DNA of 64,000 nt from Catenulispora sp. MAP5-51 (GCF_041261205.1 NZ_JBGCCH010000044.1:1-64000), one strand, 5' to 3'; positions 1 through 7,929 are shown, counted from the stretch's first letter. Translations and numbers: made by a program. Notes: generated from the sequence alone by a model not told the origin.

Positions 1-65
1 CGATCTGGCACAACACCAAGACCGGCGCACCCAGCAAGCGATCACTAATCGCTTACGACCACTGA
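1..65 (+). CDS. C-terminal end of a CDS cut by the window edge, transposase-like
   Basis: The frame starting at base 3 is open from the window edge to a TGA at 63-65 and encodes 20 residues ending R-S-L-I-A-Y-D-H. From memory, this kind of ending (W-H-N...RSLIAYDH) is seen in actinobacterial IS transposases. With only 20 residues visible the family cannot be settled, and the gene itself lies outside the window. Confidence 0.35.
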   Translation, partial: IWHNTKTGAPSKRSLIAYDH

Positions 66-91
66 CCAGCCCAACGATCGGACTCAATCAT

Positions 92-424
92 CTAGTAGTC
101 GAAGCCGTGGTGGCAGTGGTGCCAGAAGCCGTGCCAGCCGTCGTCCCAGCCCCCCTGCCAGCCGCCGACGCTGACCACCACGGCCTCCCCGTTGCCGACC
201 ACGTTGTGGTTCCCCACGACGTTGCCGGCCCCCTGCGTCACGTTGCCGCCGGTCCCCTGCACGACGTTGCCGGTACCGACCCCGCTGTTGCCCGAGGTCG
301 AACCCGACGTGGTGCCGATGGTGGTGCCGGACGAGTTGACGTCGGCGCTCGCAGCGCCGGCGCCGGCCAGGATCAGGGCGGCGACCGTCGCGGTCGTCGC
401 CAGGGTCTTGGTCACAAAAGACAT
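92..424 (-). CDS. small Gly/Asn/Val-rich secreted protein
   Basis: A predicted 110-residue exported protein. Residues 1 to about 27 (a Lys near the start, an Ala/Leu-rich core, then Ala-Ser-Ala) read as a Sec signal peptide. The mature part is rich in Gly, Asn and Val, with repeated N-V-V and N-V-T units. It ends in a Trp/His-rich tail carrying a single Cys. I see no chaplin repeat, enzyme motif or known domain. The ATG at 424 is chosen because GGAGG lies just upstream; an in-frame start at 481 would place charged residues ahead of the signal peptide. It is a single-gene unit facing away from the toxin-antitoxin remnant. A surface or structural role is possible but is only a guess. Confidence 0.65.
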   Translation of the reverse strand: MSFVTKTLATTATVAALILAGAGAASADVNSSGTTIGTTSGSTSGNSGVGTGNVVQGTGGNVTQGAGNVVGNHNVVGNGEAVVVSVGGWQGGWDDGWHGFWHHCHHGFDY

Positions 425-661
425 GCAGTCCTCCGTGTGGTGTGTGAAGCCCCCCTTCAGGGCCCGCACTGCGATTCTCACACCGCAGAGCGGGTCATAA
501 GCGGATCATCACACTGAAACCCCCGAAACGGGTCTCCTGCCGACACGAAGGGCTTCGGCGGGCCGGACAATCCCGGATCCGTGAACCGGTGTTGTCCGAA
601 AGCTGATACTTTCCCGCGAGCTCCGGGCCAGGCACCTCAGACGTCGGTCAGGCGTTCGCCA

Positions 662-694
662 GGCGTTCGCCGGGAACCCGAGGTTCACGCTGCC
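662..694. repeat. 33-bp copy of the mmsA 3' end (copy 1)
   Basis: This stretch matches 1301-1333, the last codons of mmsA, at 30 of 33 positions. Read on the minus strand it encodes S-V-N-L-G-F-P-A-N-A, against G-V-N-L-G-F-P-T-N-A in the intact gene. Just outside it, AGGCGTTCGCC is repeated in tandem at 650-671, which turns the former stop codon into Trp. It looks like the tail of a second, deleted mmsA-like gene. Confidence 0.75.
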
Positions 695-700
695 GGGCTG

Positions 701-862
701 AGCGATCACCGTTGCTGGATCGCCGCCGACCGGCGCATCATTTTGCTCACGGTGTTTCGTAAGACACGAAGCAACGAGGCTGCCGAAGTCCTCCGCGCCA
801 AAAGGGCCATAACCCGGTGCCAGACCGAGCAGCACACCGTCGACCAGGAGGAAGTCGCGTGA
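701..862 (+). pseudogene. C-terminal remnant of a HigB/Gp49-type toxin
   Basis: About 50 codons in the frame ending at TGA 860-862 read as the C-terminal part of a RelE-superfamily, phage Gp49-like toxin: D-R-R-I-I-L-L-T-V-F-R-K-T-R, then an Ala/Glu/Arg helix and H-T-V-D-Q-E-E. The N-terminal half of such a toxin (usually about 110 residues in all) is absent. In its place is the 33-bp mmsA 3'-end copy. The stop codon overlaps the antitoxin start as GTGA, so the original toxin-antitoxin coupling is still visible. No start codon with a ribosome-binding site is evident. The family call rests on recognition, not a search. Confidence 0.6.
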
Positions 863-1236
863 CAAGCCGCAAGACGCTCTCCGATCTTCGGGAAGAGAAC
901 GCTGCGAACCCCGAATTCCAGGCCGCCTACGCAGAGACGCGACTCCGCTTCGAGCTCGGTGAGGCGGTCCGGACGCGCCGCGAAGAGCTTGGGTGGAGCC
1001 AGAGCGAGCTCGCCGAGCGTGCGGGTATGCGTCAGCCCGCGGTCGCTCGCTTCGAAGCCGGCGGGACCACACCCACGCTGCCCGTCTTGGAGCGCATGGC
1101 CGTCGCACTCGGCCTGCGATTGTCGGTCGAGTTGAAGGCGGTCCCCGGGGCCGCGGCCGTCAAGGTCCGGCCGACGCGCCCCGGCGCGAACGGCTCGAAC
1201 GGCTCGAACGGTTCGAAGGGCAAGGCGGCCGGCTGA
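859..1236 (+). CDS. XRE-family helix-turn-helix protein, HigA-type antitoxin
   Basis: A 125-residue DNA-binding protein. Residues about 35-95 form an XRE HTH: L-G-W-S-Q-S-E-L-A-E-R-A-G-M-R-Q-P-A-V-A-R-F-E-A-G, followed by P-T-L-P-V-L-E-R-M-A. This matches antitoxins of HigBA modules, which bind their toxin and repress their own promoter. The GTG start at 859 is supported by AGGAGGAAG just upstream and by its GTGA overlap with the toxin remnant. The tail contains three Gly-Ser-Asn/Lys repeats from a short repeat around 1190-1220. With the toxin truncated, it is an orphan antitoxin that may still regulate itself or act on other modules. Confidence 0.75.
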   Translation: MTSRKTLSDLREENAANPEFQAAYAETRLRFELGEAVRTRREELGWSQSELAERAGMRQPAVARFEAGGTTPTLPVLERMAVALGLRLSVELKAVPGAAAVKVRPTRPGANGSNGSNGSKGKAAG

Positions 1237-1244
1237 GGTCCGGC

Positions 1245-1280
1245 GTCGGCTTCCACGCTGCGAGCAGCGCGGAAGCCGAC
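1245..1280. terminator. bidirectional hairpin terminator between antitoxin and mmsA
   Basis: GTCGGCTTCC at 1245-1254 pairs with GGAAGCCGAC at 1271-1280. Inside it CGCTGC (1256-1261) pairs with GCAGCG around a two-base loop. It lies between the convergent ends of the antitoxin gene and mmsA. There is no clear T tract, as is common in high-GC actinobacteria. Confidence 0.7.
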
Positions 1281-1297
1281 GTCGGGCGCCGAGTGCG

Positions 1298-2812
1298 TCA
1301 GGCGTTCGTCGGGAATCCGAGGTTCACGCCGCCGTGGCTGGGGTCCAGCCAGCGCTGCGTGACCGCCTTGGTGCGGGTGAAGAAGTGCACGCCGTGCGGG
1401 CCGTAGGCGTGGGTGTCGCCGAACAGGGAGGCCTTCCAGCCGCCGAAGGAGTGGTACGCCACCGGGACCGGGATCGGGACGTTCACGCCGACCATGCCGA
1501 CCTCGACCTGGTCGCGGAAGCGGGCCGCGGCGCCGCCGTCGTTGGTGAACACCGCCACGCCGTTGCCGTAGGGGTTGCTGTTCACCAGGGCCAGGGCCTG
1601 GTCGTAGGACGGGGCTCGGACCACGGACAGGACCGGGCCGAAGATCTCGTCGGTGTAGATGCTCATCGAGGAGGTGACCTTGTCGAACAGGGTCGGGCCG
1701 AGCCAGAAGCCGTCCTTGGTGTCGATGCCGGCCTCGGCGCCGCCGATCGAGTGGCCGCGGCCGTCCACCACCAGCTCCGCGCCCGCGGTGACGCCGGCGT
1801 CGAGGTAGGAGGTGACCTTGTCGCGGTGTACGCCGGTGACCAGCGGGCCCATCTCGCTGTCCGGCAGGCAGCCCGGGCCGACCTTCAGCTTGGCCATGCG
1901 CTCGGTGATCTTGGCGACCAGCTCGTCGCCGATCGGGTCCACCGCGACCAGGACCGAGACGGCCATGCAGCGCTCGCCGGCGGCGCCGAAGCCGGCCGAG
2001 ACCGCGGCGTCGGCGGCCAGGTCCAGGTCGGCGTCCGGCAGCACCACCATGTGGTTCTTCGCACCGCCCAGGGCCTGCACGCGCTTGCCGTAGCGGGTGC
2101 CGTTCTCGTAGACGTAGCGGGCGATCGGCGTGGAGCCGACGAAGGACACCGCCTGGATGTCGGGGTGCTCCAGCAGCCGGTCCACGGCCACCTTGTCGCC
2201 GTGCACGACGTTGAACACGCCGTCGGGCAGCCCCGCGCGCTTCCACAGCTCGGCCAGGAACACCGACGCCGACGGGTCCTTCTCCGACGGCTTGAGCACC
2301 ACCGTGTTCCCGGCCGCGACGGCGATCGGGAAGAACCACATCGGGACCATGGCCGGGAAGTTGAACGGCGAGATGATCGCCACCGGGCCCAGCGGCTGGT
2401 GCAGCGAGTACACCTCGACGCCGGTCGAGGCGGACTCGGAGAACCCGCCCTTGAGGATCGACCCGATCCCGCAGGCGAACTCCACGACCTCCAGCCCGCG
2501 CGCCACCTCGCCGAGCGCGTCGGAGTGCACCTTGCCGTGCTCGGAGACGATGAGCGCGGCCAGCTCGTCCTTGTGCTGGTTCAGCAGCTCGCGGAACGCG
2601 AACAGCACCGTCGTGCGCTTGGCCACCGACGCCGCCCGCCAGCCGGGGAAGGCCGCCGCGGCCGCGGCCACCGCGTCGTCGACCTCCTTCACCGCCGCGA
2701 AGTCCACCGACCCGGTGACGGCGCCGGTGGCCGGGTCGTGCAGGTCGCCGTGGCGGGCTGCGGAACCCTCCCACGCGCGGCCGTCGATCCAGTGGGTGAC
2801 GTGCTTGGTCAT
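1298..2812 (-). CDS. mmsA: CoA-acylating methylmalonate-semialdehyde dehydrogenase
   Basis: A 504-residue aldehyde dehydrogenase that converts methylmalonate or malonate semialdehyde plus CoA and NAD+ to propionyl- or acetyl-CoA. It acts in valine, beta-alanine and inositol breakdown. Visible features are P-F-N-F-P at about 149-153 (oxyanion Asn), the MmsA-type A-L-G-G-A-K-N-H at about 247-254 in place of the usual E-L-G-G-K, and the catalytic Cys282 in G-E-R-C-M. The C-terminal N-V-P-I-P-V-P...S-F-G-G-W-K-A-S-L-F-G-D is typical of the family. The ATG at 2812 has AAGGAA upstream. It lies beside, but separately from, the amine-uptake run that starts beyond 3.5 kb, so a shared pathway (beta-alanine from amine breakdown) is plausible but inferred. 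Confidence 0.92.
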   Translation of the reverse strand: MTKHVTHWIDGRAWEGSAARHGDLHDPATGAVTGSVDFAAVKEVDDAVAAAAAAFPGWRAASVAKRTTVLFAFRELLNQHKDELAALIVSEHGKVHSDALGEVARGLEVVEFACGIGSILKGGFSESASTGVEVYSLHQPLGPVAIISPFNFPAMVPMWFFPIAVAAGNTVVLKPSEKDPSASVFLAELWKRAGLPDGVFNVVHGDKVAVDRLLEHPDIQAVSFVGSTPIARYVYENGTRYGKRVQALGGAKNHMVVLPDADLDLAADAAVSAGFGAAGERCMAVSVLVAVDPIGDELVAKITERMAKLKVGPGCLPDSEMGPLVTGVHRDKVTSYLDAGVTAGAELVVDGRGHSIGGAEAGIDTKDGFWLGPTLFDKVTSSMSIYTDEIFGPVLSVVRAPSYDQALALVNSNPYGNGVAVFTNDGGAAARFRDQVEVGMVGVNVPIPVPVAYHSFGGWKASLFGDTHAYGPHGVHFFTRTKAVTQRWLDPSHGGVNLGFPTNA

Positions 2813-2899
2813 GGCGTTCCTTAGAGGCTTGGAGGCTGGCTGGGATGGATTCCGACGATGGTGTTGAGTCTGCGACCGCCGTCCCGGTCCGACAACGCT

Positions 2900-2938
2900 C
2901 AAGCTGTCAGGCGATCCGGCAAAAAGGCTGACAGCTTG
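2900..2938. promoter_or_regulatory. perfect 11-bp inverted repeat in the divergent promoter region
   Basis: CAAGCTGTCAG (2900-2910) and CTGACAGCTTG (2928-2938) form a perfect inverted repeat with a 17-base spacer, in the 243-base gap between mmsA and the divergent gene at 3056. It could be a two-site operator or a hairpin in the mmsA leader. No regulator is known for it. Confidence 0.45.
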
Positions 2939-3010
2939 GCGGATCGGGTCCGGCCAAACGGGTTTTGGCCGAAGCGATGAGTTCGGGCGGCGCCGCCGGT
3001 ATGTATTCGC

Positions 3011-3044
3011 GACCGACCTCCAAGCAAGACCGACCTCCAAGCAA
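3011..3044. repeat. 17-bp perfect tandem repeat before the SnoaL-like gene
   Basis: GACCGACCTCCAAGCAA occurs twice head to tail, at 3011-3027 and 3028-3044. The second copy ends at the AAGGGA ribosome-binding site of the next gene. It may be a slippage duplication or a pair of binding sites. Confidence 0.7.
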
Positions 3045-3055
3045 GGGAGACACCC

Positions 3056-3466
3056 ATGTCAGACAACCGTGACGCGGACAAGGCAGCGATCCAGGCGGTC
3101 CTGACCGCTTCCTACCAGGCATGGCAGGACGGCGACGCCGAAGGCATGGTCGCCGACTACACGCCGGACGCCACCGCCATAATGACCGGCTCGCTGCGCG
3201 ACAGCCGCGAGGTGATCCGCGAGAACATGGCCCTGGCCTTCGGCGGCCCGCTCAAGGACACCTCGACCTCCAACAAGCAACTGAGCCTCCGTTTCCTCGG
3301 TCCGGACGCCGCGATCGCGATCAGCGAGTCCGGCATCCTGTTCGGCGGCGAGACCGAGGTCCCGGACGCCCGCAAGGTGAACGCCACCTGGGTCTTCGAG
3401 AAGCGGGACGGCCGCTGGCTGATCGCGGCCTACCACAACAGCCCGGTGTTCGCGGCTGCCCAGTGA
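3056..3466 (+). CDS. SnoaL-like/DUF4440 (NTF2-fold) protein
   Basis: A 136-residue cytoplasmic protein of the NTF2-like fold. The N-terminal A-I-Q-A-V-L...W-Q-D-G-D-A-E-G-M-V-A-D-Y-T-P-D-A helix-turn is the usual opening of SgcJ/EcaC and DUF4440 proteins, and V-F-E-K-R-D-G-R-W-L-I-A-A-Y-H-N-S near the C-terminus is the matching final strand. Family members include small enzymes, ligand-binding proteins and stress proteins of unknown substrate. The AAGGGA site spaced six bases before ATG 3056 fixes the start. It diverges from mmsA and converges with the FAD oxidase. No specific substrate can be assigned. Confidence 0.8.
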   Translation: MSDNRDADKAAIQAVLTASYQAWQDGDAEGMVADYTPDATAIMTGSLRDSREVIRENMALAFGGPLKDTSTSNKQLSLRFLGPDAAIAISESGILFGGETEVPDARKVNATWVFEKRDGRWLIAAYHNSPVFAAAQ

Positions 3467-3477
3467 CCTGAACCGCC

Positions 3478-3528
3478 GCGTGGCGCCCCGGCCGCACCAG
3501 CCGTACTGGCCGCAGCGGGGCGCCACGC
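3478..3528. terminator. bidirectional hairpin terminator
   Basis: GCGTGGCGCCCCG at 3478-3490 pairs perfectly with CGGGGCGCCACGC at 3516-3528, a 13-bp stem. It sits between the convergent SnoaL-like and FAD-oxidase genes and can serve both. Confidence 0.8.
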
Positions 3529-3532
3529 GCTG

Positions 3533-4912
3533 TCAGGAGTCGAATCCCATCCCGAACCGGTCCAGCGTCCGCAGCCACAGGTTCCGCCGGCCGCCGTTCT
3601 GGTCGGCGCGCCCCAGGGCGTCGGCGGTCACCATGATCCCGAACCACTTCAACGGCTCCGGCGGGAACGGCACCGGCTTGCTGCGCACCATCTTCAGCGC
3701 CGTGCGCTCGGTCTCCTCACCGGCGAGCAGGTCGAGCATCACGTCGGCGCCGAACCGCGTCGCCCCGACACCGAGCCCGGTGTACCCGGCCGCGTAGGCG
3801 ACCGCGCCGCCGTGGGCCGTGCCGAAGAACGCGCAGAACCGCGAGCAGGTGTCGATGACGCCGCCCCACTTGTGCGCGAACTTCAGCCCCTCCAGCTGCG
3901 GGAAGGTCTCGAAGAAGTGCCCGGCCAGCTTGTCGAAGGTCTCCGGCCGCTGGTCCAGCCGCGAGGAGATCCTCGAGCCGAAGTGGTAGACCGCGTCGTA
4001 GCCGCCCCACAGGATCCGGTTGTCCGCGGACAGGCGGTAGTAGTGGAAGTGGTTCGCCGAGTCGCCGACGCCCTGCCGGTTCTCCCAGCCGATGGCCGCC
4101 ATCTGCGCCTCCGACAGCGGCTCGGTCATCAGCGCGTAGTCGTAGACCGGGACGATGAACGACCGCACCCGCCTGAGCAGACTCGGGAACGCGTTCGTCG
4201 CCAGCGCCACCTTCGGCGCCACGGCCTCGCCGTGGTCGGTCGCCACGCGCATCAATCGGTCGGCGCGTTCCAGCACCGACACCGGTGACTTCTCGTAGAT
4301 GCGGACGCCGAGCTGCAAGCAGGCGTCCCGCAGTCCGAAGGCCAGCCGCGCCGGATCGACCATCGCGCAGCCGGTCTTGTCCCACAGTCCGGCGTGGTAG
4401 GTCGGCGAGGCGAGCTGCGCCTGGACCGCGTCGCGGTCGAGGAACACCACGTCCTCCGACGTCTGGACCGAAGCCAGGTCCTCGGCCTGCCATTCGGCGG
4501 TCGCCACCGCGAGTTCGCCGGAGCGGCGGAAGTCGCACTCGATGCCGTACCGCTTCAGCGTGGTCTCGATCCGGTCGAGGTTCTCGTGGCCGAGCCGCTC
4601 CAGGGTGGCCATCTCGTCGGGCCACCGCGACTCGCCGTTGTCGTAGCCGTGGGTCAGCGAGGAGGAGCAGAACCCGCCGTTGCGCCCGGAGGCGGCCCAG
4701 CCGATCCGGTTGGCCTCCAGCAGCACCACGTCCCGGCCCGGGTCGCGTTCCTTGGCCAGCAGCGCGGTCCACAGGCCCGAGTAGCCGCCGCCGACCACGA
4801 CGAGATCGGCGGCGGTCCGGCCGGCCAACGCGTCAAGGGCTCCGGGGCGGTCGCGGGTGTCGAGCCAGTAGGGAGTCGGGGACGCGTCGGCCAGCAGATG
4901 GTCGTACTTCAT
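3533..4912 (-). CDS. FAD-dependent amine oxidase, PuuB/OrdL-like
   Basis: A 459-residue DAO-fold oxidoreductase. The dinucleotide motif V-V-V-G-G-G-Y-S-G-L lies at about 38-47, followed by L-L-E-A-N-R-I-G-W-A-A-S-G-R-N-G-G-F, which is characteristic of gamma-glutamylputrescine oxidase and related amine oxidases. These oxidise a primary or secondary amine to an aldehyde with reduction of O2. It is the last gene of a minus-strand run containing an aldehyde dehydrogenase and a polyamine-type ABC transporter, so the aldehyde product would pass to the dehydrogenase at 9344-10819. No gamma-glutamylputrescine synthetase or hydrolase is in the window, so the substrate may be free rather than glutamylated. 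The ATG at 4912 gives the expected length. Confidence 0.8.
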   Translation of the reverse strand: MKYDHLLADASPTPYWLDTRDRPGALDALAGRTAADLVVVGGGYSGLWTALLAKERDPGRDVVLLEANRIGWAASGRNGGFCSSSLTHGYDNGESRWPDEMATLERLGHENLDRIETTLKRYGIECDFRRSGELAVATAEWQAEDLASVQTSEDVVFLDRDAVQAQLASPTYHAGLWDKTGCAMVDPARLAFGLRDACLQLGVRIYEKSPVSVLERADRLMRVATDHGEAVAPKVALATNAFPSLLRRVRSFIVPVYDYALMTEPLSEAQMAAIGWENRQGVGDSANHFHYYRLSADNRILWGGYDAVYHFGSRISSRLDQRPETFDKLAGHFFETFPQLEGLKFAHKWGGVIDTCSRFCAFFGTAHGGAVAYAAGYTGLGVGATRFGADVMLDLLAGEETERTALKMVRSKPVPFPPEPLKWFGIMVTADALGRADQNGGRRNLWLRTLDRFGMGFDS

Positions 4913-4940
4913 GGTGCAGTGGCACCCTCTCGCAAACGGA

Positions 4941-4965
4941 AGGGGGCGCCGACACGACGCCCCCT
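4941..4965. terminator. hairpin between the potC-like gene and the FAD oxidase
   Basis: AGGGGGCG (4941-4948) pairs with CGCCCCCT (4958-4965) around a nine-base loop. It lies in the 91-base gap after the permease stop and before the oxidase start. It could partly terminate the transcript or stabilise the transporter mRNA end. Confidence 0.5.
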
Positions 4966-5003
4966 ATGGATGGATTGTACTGATTAACAGTGCTCTATGA
5001 CTC

Positions 5004-5810
5004 TTAGCGAGCCTTAGAAGTCTTCAGCCACTTCGGCACCTCGGCCACCGCGATCCCGGCCAGCGTGACGATGAGCATCAGCGAGCCGATCACGTTGACC
5101 TGCGGCGGGATGCCCTTCTGCACGGCGTTCCAGATCCAGTACGGGAAGGTCACCGAGTTGCCCGCGGTCATCTCCGTGATGATGAAGTCGTCGAAGCTCA
5201 GCGCGAACGACAGCAGCGCCGCCGCCCCGATCCCCGGCGCCACCAACGGGAACGTCACCCGCCAGAAGGTCTGCCACGGCGTGGCGTACAGGTCCTGCGC
5301 CGCCTTCTCCAGCATCGGGTCCATGCCGTTGAGCCGGGACTTCACCGTGATCACCACGTAGCTGACGCAGAACATGATGTGCGCGATGAGGATCGACTTG
5401 AAGCCGAGGAAGTCCACGCCGAAGGTATTCAGGAACAACGCCAGCAGCGTGGTGCCCATGACGATCTCGGGTGCCGCCATCGGCAGGAACAGCACGCTGT
5501 TGACGAACCCGCGGCCCTTGAAGCTGTGCCGCACGATCGCGAACGCGATCATCGTGCCCAGGATCGTCGCGACCAGCGTGGCCAGCAGCGCGATCTCCAG
5601 CGAGAGCATCAGCGGGTCGTGCAGGATGCCGTCGTCGAGCGGGTTCTTCCACGCGTCGAAGGAGAACTTCTCCCACTTCACGTTGTACTTGCCGGACGGC
5701 TTGTTGAACGACATCCACACGACGACGAAGTTCGGGACCAGCAGGAAGAAGAAGATCAGGAAAGCGACGATCGCGATGACGTGCTTGCGGAACCAATTGA
5801 TGACAGCCAT
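5004..5810 (-). CDS. potC: spermidine/putrescine-type ABC permease, PotC-like
   Basis: A 268-residue inner-membrane permease with an N-terminal helix (I-A-I-V-A-F-L-I-F-F-F-L-L-V-P) and about six membrane segments. The EAA-type coupling loop (A-A-Q-D-L-Y-A-T-P-W-Q-T-F-W-R-V-T-F-P-L) contacts the ATPase. It would form the translocation pore together with the PotB-like partner encoded immediately upstream. The ATG at 5810 overlaps the partner's stop as TGATG, so translation is coupled. Substrate assignment to a polyamine or similar cation comes from family and context, not from direct evidence. Confidence 0.85.
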   Translation of the reverse strand: MAVINWFRKHVIAIVAFLIFFFLLVPNFVVVWMSFNKPSGKYNVKWEKFSFDAWKNPLDDGILHDPLMLSLEIALLATLVATILGTMIAFAIVRHSFKGRGFVNSVLFLPMAAPEIVMGTTLLALFLNTFGVDFLGFKSILIAHIMFCVSYVVITVKSRLNGMDPMLEKAAQDLYATPWQTFWRVTFPLVAPGIGAAALLSFALSFDDFIITEMTAGNSVTFPYWIWNAVQKGIPPQVNVIGSLMLIVTLAGIAVAEVPKWLKTSKAR

Positions 5811-6769
5811 CAGACGATCTCCTCCGTCCCGGCCTTCTTGATGTACGCCAGGGTGATCACCAGCGTGCCGACCATCAGCATCACCGACAGGGCCGCGCCA
5901 TAGGGGATGTTGCCGCCGGTGCCGATCATCTGCTGCTCGATCACGGTGCCGATGACCTTCGTCTTCGGCCCGCCGAGCATCACGGCGTTGGTGTAGTCGC
6001 CGACCGCCGGGATGAACGTCAGCAGCGTGCCGCCGACGATGCCGGGCAGCGCCAGCGGGAACGTCACCTTGCGGAACGTGGCCCACGCCGAGGCGTACAG
6101 GTCCTGGCCGGCCTCGTGCAGCCGCGGGTCGATCTTCTCCATCGCGGTGTAGATCGGCAGCACCGTGAACGGCAGGAAGTTGTAGACCATGCCGCAGACC
6201 ACCGAGAAGGGCGTCTGCAGAACGCTGTTGTTCGAGTACGTCCAGCCCATCCCGCTCAGCAGCGGCGTGATGTGCAGCGTGTTCATCGTGTGCACCACCC
6301 AGCCGTCGTCGGCCAGGATCGTCTTCCAGGCCAGCGTGCGGATCAGGTAGCTGGTGAAGAACGGCGCGACCACCAGGGCCATCAGCAGGTTCTTCCAGCG
6401 CCCGGCCTTAAAGGCGATGAAGTAGGCCAGCGGGAGCGCCAGGATCAGGCAGAACACGGTGCACATCACCGAGTACTCCAGCGACCGGATGATCTGCTGG
6501 TGCCACTGGCTCCAGACGTCGCCGAAGTTGGCCCAGCGCCAGCTGAGCACGAACCCGGTGTCCATGTCGCCGGTCTCGACCGAGGTCGAGACGATCGACC
6601 ACATCGGCACGATGAAGAAGACGACCAGCCAGATGATGCCCGGCGCCAGCAGCAGGTAGGGCAGACTCGCCCGGCGCCGCAGCACTCGCTTGTCAGCCCG
6701 CCGTTCGGCGTCGGTGACGCCGGGGACCAGTTCGTCGACGACCTCGGCGGCCGCGGGAGGCGCGGTCAC
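5810..6769 (-). CDS. potB: spermidine/putrescine-type ABC permease, PotB-like
   Basis: A 319-residue permease. After a hydrophilic N-terminus come six predicted membrane helices, the first L-P-Y-L-L-L-A-P-G-I-I-W-L-V-V-F-F-I-V-P. An EAA loop with A-G-Q-D-L-Y-A-S-A-W-A-T-F-R-K-V-T-F-P-L precedes the last helices. It pairs with the downstream PotC-like protein. The GTG at 6769 is preferred: it overlaps the potA stop as GTGA and has GGAGG upstream. Longer starts would run into the ATPase gene. Confidence 0.85.
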   Translation of the reverse strand: MTAPPAAAEVVDELVPGVTDAERRADKRVLRRRASLPYLLLAPGIIWLVVFFIVPMWSIVSTSVETGDMDTGFVLSWRWANFGDVWSQWHQQIIRSLEYSVMCTVFCLILALPLAYFIAFKAGRWKNLLMALVVAPFFTSYLIRTLAWKTILADDGWVVHTMNTLHITPLLSGMGWTYSNNSVLQTPFSVVCGMVYNFLPFTVLPIYTAMEKIDPRLHEAGQDLYASAWATFRKVTFPLALPGIVGGTLLTFIPAVGDYTNAVMLGGPKTKVIGTVIEQQMIGTGGNIPYGAALSVMLMVGTLVITLAYIKKAGTEEIV

Positions 6770-7929
6770 GAGGCGGCCTCCAGGTCCGCCTCCGCGCCGG
6801 CGTCGATGTCCTGCTTGCCGTCCAGGCCGAAGCCCTGCGACGGGTCCCAGGACACGACGACCTCCGAGCCCGGGCGGAAGATCTGCGCGCCGTCGTTCTG
6901 CACGAACACGCCGAGCTCGTCGCAACCGTTTGCCTTGACGATGTACTGCGTGGACACGCCGACGAAGCTGGTGTCGACCACCACGCCGCCGGTGAGCACG
7001 TTGCGGCCGTCCGGCACCTCCTCGGCGGAGGCGTGGATCGACACCTTCTCCGGTCGTACCCCGACGATGACCTCCTCGCCGGAGGCGTGGTTGCGCGCGG
7101 CCGGGATGAGCACGCGGGTGCCGTCCTCCAGCACGCACTGGACGTGCTCCCCGACCGTCCCGGACGTCTTGCCGGGCAACAGGTTCGACTGCCCGAGGAA
7201 GTTCGCCACGAAAGTCGTCTTCGGGTTCTCGTACAAGTCGGTCGGCGAGCCGAGCTGCTCGACCCGGCCGTGGTTCATCACCGCGATGGTGTCGGCCATG
7301 GTCATGGCCTCCTCCTGGTCGTGCGTGACGTGCACGAAGGTCAGGCCCACCTCGGTCTGGATGCGCTTGAGCTCGATCTGCATCTGCCGGCGCAGCTTCA
7401 GGTCCAGCGCGCCCAGCGGCTCGTCCAGCAGCAGCACCTGCGGCTGGTTGATCAGCGCCCGGCCGAGCGCGACGCGCTGCTGCTGGCCGCCGGAGAGCTG
7501 GTTGGGCTTGCGCGCGCCGATGTGCGAGAGCTCGATCAGGTCGAGCATGTCCTGCACGGGCTTGCGGACGTCCTTGACGCCGCGCCGCTTGAGGCCGAAG
7601 GCGATGTTGTCCGCGATGGTCAGGTGCGGGAACAGCGCGTAGTTCTGGAAGACCGTGTTCACCGGGCGCTTGTAGGGCCGCAGCCGGGTGATGTCGTGGT
7701 CGCCGATCAGGACGCGGCCGGCGGTCGGCTCCTCCAGACCCGACACCATGCGCAGCGTCGTGGTCTTGCCGCAGCCGGACGCGCCGAGCAGCGCGAAGAA
7801 CGAGCCCTGCGGGATCGTCAGTGTCAGATCCTGCACAGCGGCGAAGTCGCCGAAGCGCTTGGTGACGTTCACCAGCCTCAGGTCTCCGGCCACGCCGCCG
7901 GCGGCCAGGGTGTCTGTGTTCTTGCTCAT
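6766..7929 (-). CDS. potA: spermidine/putrescine-type ABC ATPase, PotA-like
   Basis: A 387-residue ATPase that energises the importer. Walker A G-A-S-G-C-G-K-T-T is at about 49-57, the signature L-S-G-G-Q-Q-Q-R-V-A-L-G-R-A-L at about 144-158, then Walker B L-L-L-D-E-P-L-G-A-L-D and the H-loop in H-V-T-H-D-Q-E-E-A. A C-terminal TOBE-type regulatory domain follows from about residue 280. It lies in one run with the substrate-binding lipoprotein (65 bases upstream) and both permeases (overlapping). No strong ribosome-binding site precedes the ATG at 7929, which fits translational coupling. Confidence 0.9.
   Translation of the reverse strand: MSKNTDTLAAGGVAGDLRLVNVTKRFGDFAAVQDLTLTIPQGSFFALLGASGCGKTTTLRMVSGLEEPTAGRVLIGDHDITRLRPYKRPVNTVFQNYALFPHLTIADNIAFGLKRRGVKDVRKPVQDMLDLIELSHIGARKPNQLSGGQQQRVALGRALINQPQVLLLDEPLGALDLKLRRQMQIELKRIQTEVGLTFVHVTHDQEEAMTMADTIAVMNHGRVEQLGSPTDLYENPKTTFVANFLGQSNLLPGKTSGTVGEHVQCVLEDGTRVLIPAARNHASGEEVIVGVRPEKVSIHASAEEVPDGRNVLTGGVVVDTSFVGVSTQYIVKANGCDELGVFVQNDGAQIFRPGSEVVVSWDPSQGFGLDGKQDIDAGAEADLEAAS

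Noticed and set aside
92-424. A chaplin
   Set aside because: It is secreted, small and Gly/Asn-rich, but the paired cysteines and hydrophobic repeat of the chaplin domain are absent; only one Cys is present.
1032-2774. Very long open frames antisense to mmsA, the ABC genes, dnaE and others
   Set aside because: High-GC codon bias leaves opposite-strand frames open. They are rich in Arg, Gly, Ala and His, lack ribosome-binding sites and match no family, while the sense proteins are clear.
2813-3055. A riboswitch in the mmsA or SnoaL-like leader
   Set aside because: The two repeats form simple pairs only. I could not place any known aptamer core.
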